Of a stretch of DNA of 6,338 bases, positions 1 to 6,165 are shown in pieces (the first letter of the stretch is position 1; every line of letters starts with the position of its first letter). Source of the DNA: Verrucomicrobiota bacterium (lineage in GTDB: Bacteria > Verrucomicrobiota > Verrucomicrobiia > Opitutales > Opitutaceae); assembly GCA_023430565.1 (NCBI GenBank), contig JAEZAD010000244.1, forward strand, positions 1 to 6,338. Direction: 5' to 3'. The position numbers and the translations under genes are program-made. The notes under the pieces were generated by a model that was given only the letters and a program-made list of their open reading frames with translations, was not told the origin of the DNA and did not search any database.

Positions 1-3
1 GGG

Positions 4-2025
4 TTATTGCTGGAGGCGGCGGGCGGCGAGGAAGTGCGTTTGCGCTTCCTCAGGGCGGCCGAGCTGCCGGAGGGCGTAGGCGAGGGCGAGGTGGGCGTCT
101 CCGGAATTTGGATTCAGGGAGACGGCGGCGCGGAATTGGGCGAGGGCCTCGTTGAGGCGGTTGTGTTGGGCGAGGGCGCGGCCGAAGGCGAGGCGGTGGC
201 TGGCGGAGTCGGGGGCGAGCTCGATGGCGCGAGCGAAGTGCGGTTCGGCGACGGCGAAGCGGTCGGTGAGGAGGAGGGCGATGGCGAGGCTGAGGGCGGC
301 GTCGGCGTCGTGCGGCGCGAGTTCGATGGCGCGATGGAAATGAGGAATGGCGTCGGCGTGGCGGCCTTCGGCGGCGATGGCGAGGCCGAGGTTGCGGTGG
401 GCGGCGGCGAGGAGCGGGTCGAGGCGGAGGGCGGTTTCGTAGTGCGTGCGGGCGTCGGCGGGGCGGCCGAGGGCGGCGAAGATGGCGCCGAGAGTGTTGT
501 GGGCGGCGGCGTAGTTGGGTTGAAGGCGGAGGGCTTGTTCGAGGTGCGGAAGGGCGTCGGCGGGGCGGCCGAGTTGGAGGAGGAGGTCGCCGAGGTTGGC
601 GTGGGCGTGGGCGTAGTTGGGGCGAAGGGAGAGGGCTTGTTCGAAATGAGAAAGGGCGGCGGAGGAGTCGCCGCGCTGGGAGAGGAGGACGGCGAGGTTG
701 TGATGGGCGAGGGCGGCGGTGGGGTTTTGGGCGACGGTGGTTTGCCAGAGGGTGAGGTCGTCGCGGTAGGTGCGGGTTTGTTGGAAGGTGAGGGTGGCGA
801 GGAGGAGAAGAAGCGCGGCGGGAAGGAGAATGCGGAAGCGAGGCGGGAAATTGCCGGAGCGGGGCCGCTCGCTGGTGCTCGCAGCTGCGGAGGCGGCGAG
901 GGCGAAGAGGGGGAGGGTGGCGAGGTATTGGAAGTGGTCGGCGACGTAGGAGAAGAGGAAGGGGTAGACGTTGAAGAAGCCGAGGACGGGGAAGAGGGTG
1001 CCGCCGAAGAGGAGGAGCGCGGCGAGGGGGGCGCGGCGGGTGAGAGGGGGGAGGCGGCGGAACGGCTCGCTGGTTCTCGCCGCTACGAAAGCCGCGAAGG
1101 CGAGGAGCGTGAGGGTGGCGAGAAGCCAGAGCCATTGGGCGAGTGAGGCGGGGTCGAGGGTCCAACGTGGGTAGACGAAGGCGAGGTCGAGGGGCCAGAG
1201 GAGTTTTCCGAGGTAGAACCACGGAGCGCGGGCGGCGAGCAGGAGGCGCTGGGCGAGCGTGAGATCGAAGGCTTCGCCGCTGGCGCCGATGAGGGTGCGT
1301 TCGAAATGCGCGGTGTGGAGGCCGGCGAGGGCGGCGAGGGCGAACCAGGGGAGGAGCGGAAGGACGTCGCGGCGGAAGGTGAGCGAGCCGTGGCGCCACC
1401 AGAGAATCACTAGAAGCGCGGCGGGGAGGGTGGCGGTGACGGACTTGGTGAGGAGGGCGGCGGCGAAGAGGAGGGTGGAGAGGAGGTAAGGTGGGAGGTG
1501 AGAGGGGGGAGTTGAGAGTTGAGGGTTGAGAGATGAGAGTTGGGTGGAGCGGGTGTCGTGGAAACGTAGATACGCGAGGGCGGCGGAGAGGTAGAGGAGG
1601 GTGGAGAGGGTGTTTTTCTGTTCGGAGATCCAGGCGACGGATTCGACGCAGACGGGGTGGAGGGCGAAGAGCAGGGCGGCGAAGGCGGCGCCGGGGATGG
1701 CGAGGCGGGTGAGGATGCGTGCGAAGAGGCAGGCGTTGGTGGCGTGGAGAAGGACGTTGAGGAGATGATAACCGAGGGGGGAATCGCCCCAGAGTTTGTG
1801 CTCGAGCCAGAAGGCGGAGTGGAGAAGTGGGTAATATTGCTGCGTGGCGCCGGGTTCGAACCAGATGCGAAAGAGGCCGGAAAGGGAGCGAAGGTCGGGG
1901 CGCGTGACGTGGCCGTCGTCGTCCCAGATGAAGCCGGCGGAGAGCGCGGGCAGGTAGGCGAAGAGCGTGGCGAAGAAAAGGAGCGGAAAGAGCCAGCGAG
2001 GGAGTTGGAGGGCGGAGCTTCGCAT
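4..2025 (-). CDS. TMTC-like GT-C-type membrane protein with seven C-terminal TPRs
   Basis: Predicted 673-residue inner-membrane protein. Residues 1-415 hold about eleven hydrophobic segments (for example 11-30, 88-108, 140-154, 222-238, 295-315, 333-352, 362-382, 398-413). The first outside loop has an acidic triad, FIWDDDGH (32-39), then QYYPLLHSAFWLEH (63-76) and HPVCVESVAWISEQKN (123-138); these match the pattern of bacterial relatives of eukaryotic TMTC proteins, which are GT-C-fold O-mannosyltransferases. APWFYLGKLLWPL (267-279) resembles the DUF1736 part. Residues 437-673 are seven gapless 34-residue TPRs with LG-RPADA-type turns. The inferred role is lipid-linked sugar transfer to a protein, or a related envelope function; acceptor and donor are unknown, and many homologues are annotated only as TPR proteins. 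I chose ATG at 2025 because the frame upstream runs through a dispersed repeat to a TTG at 2109, giving 28 unconvincing extra residues. No Shine-Dalgarno sequence precedes either start. A heptamer repeat encodes residues 161-172. The TAA stop is at 4-6. Confidence 0.88.
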   Translation of the reverse strand: MRSSALQLPRWLFPLLFFATLFAYLPALSAGFIWDDDGHVTRPDLRSLSGLFRIWFEPGATQQYYPLLHSAFWLEHKLWGDSPLGYHLLNVLLHATNACLFARILTRLAIPGAAFAALLFALHPVCVESVAWISEQKNTLSTLLYLSAALAYLRFHDTRSTQLSSLNPQLSTPPSHLPPYLLSTLLFAAALLTKSVTATLPAALLVILWWRHGSLTFRRDVLPLLPWFALAALAGLHTAHFERTLIGASGEAFDLTLAQRLLLAARAPWFYLGKLLWPLDLAFVYPRWTLDPASLAQWLWLLATLTLLAFAAFVAARTSEPFRRLPPLTRRAPLAALLLFGGTLFPVLGFFNVYPFLFSYVADHFQYLATLPLFALAASAAASTSERPRSGNFPPRFRILLPAALLLLLATLTFQQTRTYRDDLTLWQTTVAQNPTAALAHHNLAVLLSQRGDSSAALSHFEQALSLRPNYAHAHANLGDLLLQLGRPADALPHLEQALRLQPNYAAAHNTLGAIFAALGRPADARTHYETALRLDPLLAAAHRNLGLAIAAEGRHADAIPHFHRAIELAPHDADAALSLAIALLLTDRFAVAEPHFARAIELAPDSASHRLAFGRALAQHNRLNEALAQFRAAVSLNPNSGDAHLALAYALRQLGRPEEAQTHFLAARRLQQ
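1511..1545. repeat. Five-copy heptanucleotide tandem repeat inside the TMTC-like gene
   Basis: On the plus strand five successive 7-mers can be read: GTTGAGA, GTTGAGG, GTTGAGA, GATGAGA and GTTGGGT. On the coding strand this is a CTCAAC-type run encoding residues 161-172 (TQLSSLNPQLST), a polar stretch between hydrophobic segments 140-154 and 180-195. The 35-bp length is not a multiple of three, so frame is kept only together with the surrounding sequence; the frame is open on both sides. The neighbouring 1486-1510 is a low-complexity purine tract that may belong to the same tract. Degenerate repeats of this sort are, from memory, commoner between genes than within them in such genomes. Confidence 0.75.
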
Positions 2026-2047
2026 CTCGAAGGAGCGGGGAGGATTT

Positions 2048-2080
2048 GAACCACGAATGGACGCGAAGGAACACGAATAA
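2048..2080 (-). repeat. Dispersed-type leader repeat with CGAA periodicity
   Basis: The plus strand contains CACGAATGGA, CGCGAAGGA and ACACGAATAA in succession, three imperfect copies of a 9-10 bp unit built on CGAA. On the minus strand it reads as TTCGTG, TTCGCG, TTCGTGG phrases. Similar 'TTCGTG..CATTCGTGG' text recurs between genes in many environmental bacterial genomes, which I recall but cannot check here. It ends 22 bp before the chosen ATG at 2025 and is translatable in that frame, so automatic start calling could absorb it into the protein. Confidence 0.55.
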
Positions 2081-2120
2081 TCGGAACGGCTCGCCGGCGT
2101 CTGGGGCAACGGCGAGAAAT

Positions 2121-2145
2121 GATCGCGGCGTAAAGCCGCTCCTAC
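2121..2145 (-). repeat. REP-like palindrome, copy 2 (GTAGGAGCGGC type)
   Basis: On the minus strand the element starts with the head GTAGGA and continues into a hairpin: arms GCGGC and GCCGC (2135-2139 and 2125-2129) around a 5-base loop, ending CGATC. A GTAG head followed by a short GC-rich palindrome is the architecture of bacterial REP sequences mobilised by RAYT (Y1 transposase-related) enzymes. No RAYT gene is in the window. It lies in the same orientation as the copy at 2152-2177. Confidence 0.6.
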
Positions 2146-2151
2146 ATGGCG

Positions 2152-2177
2152 ATGGCGCGAGCGAGCTCGCGGCCTAC
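2152..2177 (-). repeat. REP-like palindrome, copy 1 (GTAGGCCGCGAGC type)
   Basis: On the minus strand this begins GTAGGC and carries a palindrome with six-base arms CGCGAG and CTCGCG (2166-2171 and 2156-2161) around a 4-base loop, ending GCCATC. It shares the GTAGG head and overall layout with copy 2 but differs in the stem bases, so it looks like a different subfamily or a diverged copy. It begins next to the U-tract of the receptor gene terminator. The heads are exactly 32 bases apart. Confidence 0.6.
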
Positions 2178-2178
2178 G

Positions 2179-2212
2179 AAAAAAAAGGCCGCCGCCTTTC
2201 CCGGGCGGCGGC
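2179..2212 (-). terminator. Intrinsic terminator of the TonB-dependent receptor gene
   Basis: Read on the minus strand: a nine-base stem GCCGCCGCC (2212-2204), a 7-base loop (2203-2197), the complementary GGCGGCGGC (2196-2188), one further C, and then eight consecutive T residues (2186-2179). A perfect GC stem followed at once by a U-tract is the classic Rho-independent form. It begins 29 bp after the receptor's TAA stop (2242-2244) and would separate the receptor transcript from the TMTC-like gene downstream. Confidence 0.92.
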
Positions 2213-2241
2213 GACTGACTGACACCAGCGTGTGTCGGGTG

Positions 2242-5200
2242 TTACAAATCGAAGCTCGCGGTGAGGATGAACTGGCGCGGATCCACGATGCGGAAGCTAT
2301 GCGCGACGCCGTTGGGGTAGGCGTAGACTTTGCGGAGGCTGCCGTCTTCCTGGATGTTGCGGACGTTCAACTGAAGCGTCATGGCGACGCGGTCGTCGAA
2401 GAGTTTGGTCTTATAGCCGACGAAGGCGTCGAAGTAATATTGATCCTTGGCCCAGATGGGGCGGGAGACGTCGACGTCGGTGACGATTTCGGGGAAGTCC
2501 TGGACGCCGTAGTAGCCGATGGCCTGCTTGCTCTGCCAGCGGACGGCGCCGCCGACGTTGAACTTCCGCCAGAAGGAGTGATCGGTCATGCCTTCGAGGC
2601 GGTAGTTGGTGCTGATGCGTGCGTGGTATTTGCTGTATTGCGGGTTGGCCTGGCCTTCGAGGGCTTTGATGACGGCGTAGGGCTGGCGGACGAAGGACTC
2701 GAAGTTGACCTCGGCGGTGCGGCCGGTGCCGGTGGCGCCGGGGTATTGGTGAACCCACCACAGCTTGTTGGGGTTGTTCTGCGCGGCGGCTTCCTCGTCG
2801 GTGATGGACGGGTCCTTGATGGTGGTCCAGAGCGGCATGCGCTGGTCGATCCATTCCTGGACGGCGGAGGAGATGTTGCGGTTGGTGGCTTCGGATTCGG
2901 TGAACGAAGCGGCGACGGTCCAGTAGTTGTTGGGGTTGTAGTTGACCTCGATTTCGGTGCCGCGGCCCTCGATGTCGTTTGTCGCGCGGAGCGGGAGGGC
3001 GGGATTGATCAGCTCCGTGGCGAGGGGTTCATCGATTTGGAGAACCCGGTAGAGTTCGGCTTGGACCTGCTCGCGGGACCACGTCGGATTTTGCCAAGCG
3101 ATCCAGCCCTGGCGGTTGTAGCGACTGTCTTCGGCGGTGTAGGCGCCGGCGACGTCCCAGAGGAGGAAGCGGGCGGGGGTGGCGCCGACGATGGGGAGGT
3201 CGTGGCGGAGGACGCGCTGGTTGATGACGTTGGCGTCGCCGTTACGCGTGTTGTAGACGGTGTTCTTGTAGCGGGTCGCGCTGATGACGAGTTTGTTGTC
3301 CATCAGGTTGAAGCGAACGGTGACGCTCTTGTCCTCGCCGGTGCTGTTGGGGAGCTTGTTGAGGAAGAGATCCTGGGCGGGCTCTTCGGGGAGGAAGCTG
3401 TCGGACTTGTTGTAGCCGATGCTCATGTCGGTGAGGAGATCGCCGACGAAGCCGCGCATGTTTTGGAAGGCGGAGAAGTTTTTGAAGGGGCGGACGACGA
3501 ACTGCATGGTCGTCGTGCGGCCGCTGTTGCGGCTCCAGGTGTTGGAGTCCCAGGAGTCGACGAGGTCGTAGTTGAAGTTGATGCCGTCGGCGCGGATGAA
3601 GCCGTTGGAGTTGCGGCGGCCGAAGATGTCGTAGACCTCGTCTTCGCGGACGCCGAAGGTGGTGATGATGGCGTCGTGCCAGAAGCGGCTTTGGATGACG
3701 CCGCCGGCGGTCTTGAGGACGCGTTTGAGGTTGTTGACGCCGCTGGTGGAGTCGGTGCTGGCGCCGAGGCCCATGGTGGCCTGCTCGGTGCGCATGCCCT
3801 GGATGGGGGCGTTGGCGGGCGGGTTTACGCTGCCCCAGACGTAGTTGAAAGTCCCATACTGGAAGTCACGCGGGGCGTAGTCGGCGTTGAAGCCCTGGTT
3901 GTCACCGACGTAGAAGCGGAAGTTGCTCTGGGTGGTGGCGACGAGGGCGGGCGTGCCGTCGACCTGGGATTGGTTGCCGCGGTAGACGCCCTCGGGGATC
4001 CAGGGGAGGTCATTGGTGATGACGTCGCGGTAAGAGTAGTTCCGGTTCACGCGGTATTTGTATTCGTAGTAACCGGTGAGCTGGTGGGTGCCGAGGAAGC
4101 GGAGGGCGCCGTCTTCCTGGGTGAAGTCGAACTTGTAGGCGGCCTGTCCGCGGTAGGTGTCCCATTTCCAGGGGGAGAAGACGGTGCGCGGCTTCGACGT
4201 GCTGATGTAGGGCCTGAGGAAATACGGGTTGGGCGTGCCGTCGAGGAGGCGTTCGTTGACGTCGACGGTGAGGAGGCCGGAGAGGCCGAGGTCGTTGGCG
4301 ATGCCGATGAAGTTACGCTGATAGCGCTCGGAGTTCTCGCGGAGGAAGGTGAACTGGGCGGCGAGGGTCTGGCGCGGGGTGTTGAGGAAAACGTGATCGA
4401 GCTGGAGGGTGGAGACGGAGGCCTTGTCCCAGACGTAGTTGGGGGCGGAGATGTTGACATTCTTCCAGTCGAAGATGGAGCGGTCGGTGATGCTCGGGAC
4501 GGTGAGGAAGAGGGCTTGGGCGCCCTTGCCGGTGGAGCTGTTGCCGAGGCCGGCCATGGGGGTGGGCTGGAGGTAGCGGTTGGGCTGGACGCCGGGGCCG
4601 GACGGGTTGGGGCCGGCGACGGGCTGGGTGCCGATGCCGGTGACGCCGGTGGGGCCGCCCCAGTGGGTGATCTGGCCGTTTTCGTTGATGAAGACCTGAC
4701 TGTGGGTGCCGCCGAGCCAGCCGGAGCTGAGGGCATCGGTGGGGCCGTTGTAATTGCCGTTGGTGGCGCCCCAGGGGCCGGTGGTCTGGCCGTTCACGGT
4801 GACGGTGCGGGCGACGGGGTCCCAGGTGGGGGCGCCGCTGTCGCGCCAGTAGCTGATGGCATCGCGCGGCGGGATGGCATTCGGGCGGTTGCCATACATG
4901 TGGTAGTAGTAGTGGCCGGCGGTGATGGTGGTGTTCTTGAACGGCCGATACTTGAGCATGATGTTGTAGCGCTCGGTATCGACGCCGGAGGGTTTGCGGA
5001 CCCATTCCTCGTGGTTGAAGAGCTGGGAGACGCGGAGGGCGAGTTTGTCCTGGATGAGGACCTTGTTGACGTCGATCGACTCGCGATAGCCGTCCCAGTT
5101 GTCGGCGCGGAGCTGCACGGAGTAGCGGTCGCGCTGGAGGTTGGCGGTGGCGGCGATCTGGTTGACGGTGCCGGAGGGATTGCCGAGGCCGAAGACGGAG

Positions 5201-5724
5201 GCGTTGGGACCGCGGCTGACCTCCAGCCCATCGATGATGAGCGGGTCGATCGGCATGCGGTTCTGCATTTCAATGTTGTTGAAAGCGATGTTGGCGGAGG
5301 AGAGGCCGCGGACGCGGTTGGCCTGGGTGGGGTTGAGCTGGACGTTGTCGGAAACGGAGCCGTTGCGATCGACGACGATGTCGGTGTAGGTGCCGGTGCC
5401 CTCGGCGCCGGCGGTGTAGAGGAAGACGTCGTTGATATCGAGCATCGCGAAGTCGTTCATCTGCTCCTTGGTCACGATGGTGACCGCGGAGGCGAGGTCT
5501 TCGATGCGGGTGTTGAAGCGCGTGCCGGACATGGTGTTCGCGCTGTAGTAGCCCTGCTGGTCGCTGACGACTTCGAAGGGCGAGAGGACGACGACCTCGT
5601 CGTCGGGGGTGGACGAGCTTTCGGCGGCGGATTGCGCGGCCGCGGTGGGGAGGAGGAGCGGGCAGAGGCCGGCGGCGGCGAAGAGCAGCCGGTGCAGCGG
5701 GGTGCGTTTGTTGACGGTGTTCAT
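2242..5724 (-). CDS. Large TonB-dependent outer-membrane receptor
   Basis: Predicted 1160-residue outer-membrane active transporter that would import a substrate using energy from TonB-ExbBD. Residues 1-30 form a signal peptide: basic start NKR, hydrophobic core LLFAAAGLCPLLLP, and TAAA before QS. Residues 43-52 (EVVVLSPFEV) look like the TonB-box region found in verrucomicrobial receptors. The plug spans about 65-195, with SAVTIVTKEQMND, VRGLSSANIAFNN, and the typical plug end PLIIDGLEVSRGPNASVFG then GNPSGTVNQI. The rest, about 200-1160, is beta-barrel, ending in an alternating aromatic/hydrophobic strand, FILTASFDL. A Gly/Pro/Asn-rich stretch at 300-405 and a helical-looking stretch near the middle-late barrel are probably surface loops. 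Typical members of the superfamily are shorter (about 600-1000 residues). ATG at 5724 is set by the signal peptide; the bases before it (ACATCACACC) hold no Shine-Dalgarno sequence. The LacI-type gene upstream suggests a sugar-related substrate, which is inference only. Confidence 0.95.
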   Translation of the reverse strand: MNTVNKRTPLHRLLFAAAGLCPLLLPTAAAQSAAESSSTPDDEVVVLSPFEVVSDQQGYYSANTMSGTRFNTRIEDLASAVTIVTKEQMNDFAMLDINDVFLYTAGAEGTGTYTDIVVDRNGSVSDNVQLNPTQANRVRGLSSANIAFNNIEMQNRMPIDPLIIDGLEVSRGPNASVFGLGNPSGTVNQIAATANLQRDRYSVQLRADNWDGYRESIDVNKVLIQDKLALRVSQLFNHEEWVRKPSGVDTERYNIMLKYRPFKNTTITAGHYYYHMYGNRPNAIPPRDAISYWRDSGAPTWDPVARTVTVNGQTTGPWGATNGNYNGPTDALSSGWLGGTHSQVFINENGQITHWGGPTGVTGIGTQPVAGPNPSGPGVQPNRYLQPTPMAGLGNSSTGKGAQALFLTVPSITDRSIFDWKNVNISAPNYVWDKASVSTLQLDHVFLNTPRQTLAAQFTFLRENSERYQRNFIGIANDLGLSGLLTVDVNERLLDGTPNPYFLRPYISTSKPRTVFSPWKWDTYRGQAAYKFDFTQEDGALRFLGTHQLTGYYEYKYRVNRNYSYRDVITNDLPWIPEGVYRGNQSQVDGTPALVATTQSNFRFYVGDNQGFNADYAPRDFQYGTFNYVWGSVNPPANAPIQGMRTEQATMGLGASTDSTSGVNNLKRVLKTAGGVIQSRFWHDAIITTFGVREDEVYDIFGRRNSNGFIRADGINFNYDLVDSWDSNTWSRNSGRTTTMQFVVRPFKNFSAFQNMRGFVGDLLTDMSIGYNKSDSFLPEEPAQDLFLNKLPNSTGEDKSVTVRFNLMDNKLVISATRYKNTVYNTRNGDANVINQRVLRHDLPIVGATPARFLLWDVAGAYTAEDSRYNRQGWIAWQNPTWSREQVQAELYRVLQIDEPLATELINPALPLRATNDIEGRGTEIEVNYNPNNYWTVAASFTESEATNRNISSAVQEWIDQRMPLWTTIKDPSITDEEAAAQNNPNKLWWVHQYPGATGTGRTAEVNFESFVRQPYAVIKALEGQANPQYSKYHARISTNYRLEGMTDHSFWRKFNVGGAVRWQSKQAIGYYGVQDFPEIVTDVDVSRPIWAKDQYYFDAFVGYKTKLFDDRVAMTLQLNVRNIQEDGSLRKVYAYPNGVAHSFRIVDPRQFILTASFDL

Positions 5725-5843
5725 GGTGTGATGTGTCGGGTGAAAGAGGGAGAGCGACGCGAAGCGAACCCGCGGCGGGCTCGGTGGCGACAGGGCGCCT
5801 GACCGCGGGAGTGCGGCGGTCGGCGGCGCGACATGGAGACTAA

Positions 5844-5861
5844 CGTTTTGGAGGCAAAACG
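5844..5861. promoter_or_regulatory. Operator-like 18-bp palindrome upstream of the receptor gene
   Basis: Perfect inverted repeat CGTTTTG-GAGG-CAAAACG, with seven-base arms and a 4-base centre, 119-137 bp before the receptor ATG. It is AT-richer than the surrounding DNA, as binding sites often are. The flank also contains AAAACGTT (5843-5850 on the minus strand), which resembles one half and centre of LacI-family operators with a central CG. It could bind the neighbouring LacI-type regulator, another factor, or act as a 7-bp leader hairpin. Which protein binds is not shown by the sequence. Confidence 0.4.
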
Positions 5862-6016
5862 GGTCGAGGAGGACTGAGGTCGAACGAAGGTTCTGGATCG
5901 GCGGCGATCAATCGGCGCGGGGCCGGGGGAAGATCGTGGGGACGCCGGTGGGAGACGAGAGACGGAACTGTGGGAGGGAATAACTCACAACCGCACCGTT
6001 GCGCACATCGTTGACT

Positions 6017-6071
6017 GAGGAAGACGAGGATGGGGGGCGGGCAAGGGGGAGGCGGGGGCAGGAGGGTCGGG
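6017..6071 (-). terminator. C-rich, G-poor tract: possible Rho-dependent termination region after the LacI-type gene
   Basis: The minus-strand transcript of these 55 bases would contain 36 C and only 6 G by hand count, with many YC steps. That imbalance is characteristic of rut sites, where Rho loads on unstructured C-rich RNA. It starts 94 bases after the regulator's stop codon. No intrinsic terminator with a U-tract is visible for that gene, which favours this reading. The complementary strand has six runs of three or more G. Confidence 0.4.
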
Positions 6072-6120
6072 TGACGAGCGACGCCGGGGCTACGACAACG
6101 GATGTATCCGCGAGTTCACG

Positions 6121-6165
6121 ACGCCGGAGATTGCGCGGTGGGGGGCACCGCGCCTCCATCGGCGT
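6121..6165. repeat. 45-bp composite palindrome abutting the regulator stop codon
   Basis: Three nested arm pairs are visible: ACGCC/GGCGT (6121-6125 with 6161-6165), GGAG/CTCC (6126-6129 with 6154-6157) and GCGCGGTG/CACCGCGC (6133-6140 with 6146-6153), around a GGGGG loop. In total 17 base pairs are interrupted by two 3-base bulges. On the minus strand it starts at the base after the TGA stop. No T-tract follows, so it is not a standard intrinsic terminator; it may protect the 3' end of the mRNA or be a copy of a dispersed palindromic repeat. Confidence 0.6.

Larger units (their letters stand above)
5725..6165. other. 441-bp intergenic region between regulator and receptor genes
   Basis: I see no convincing gene here: short open frames exist on both strands but have low-complexity, Arg/Pro/Ser-rich translations. 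From right to left (transcription direction) it holds a 45-bp composite palindrome, a C-rich presumed rut region, and the receptor's upstream DNA. No clear -35/-10 pair could be picked for the receptor. Two minor palindromes are also present: GATCG-GCGG-CGATC at 5896-5909, and a 6-bp-arm hairpin GACCGC/GCGGTC at 5801-5821, which would lie in the receptor's leader RNA if transcription starts upstream of it. Confidence 0.6.

Noticed and set aside
437..717. Spaced repeats that might suggest a CRISPR array
   Set aside because: The 102-bp period equals three 34-codon TPR units in nucleotide terms (one TPR per 102 bp) and lies wholly within a coding sequence; there is no repeat-spacer structure.
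7..1146. Plus-strand 379-codon open frame across the TPR region
   Set aside because: Low-complexity Gly/Glu/Val-rich product that mirrors the minus-strand TPR codons; no recognisable domain or start signal.
1480..1560. Possible frameshift or pseudogene caused by the heptamer repeat
   Set aside because: The reading frame continues without a stop, and TMTC-like motifs upstream and membrane segments plus TPRs downstream are in the same frame.
50..2074. Minus-strand 674-codon frame overlapping the TMTC-like gene
   Set aside because: Arg/Pro/His-rich translation typical of a shifted reading of a GC-rich gene; the other frame has regular TPRs and membrane segments.
2074..2110. Promoter for the TMTC-like gene using ATTATT (2076-2081, minus strand) as -10 with TTGCCC upstream
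   Set aside because: The spacing would be about 22 bases and the -10 lies partly within the dispersed repeat, so it is not supported.
2146..5802. A 1218-codon open frame on the plus strand covering the whole receptor gene in antisense
   Set aside because: Its translation is a monotonous Gly/Val/Ala/Asp/Glu mixture with no domain, while the minus strand encodes a full receptor with signal peptide and plug motifs. GC-rich codon use leaves few stop codons antisense, so the frame is a by-product.
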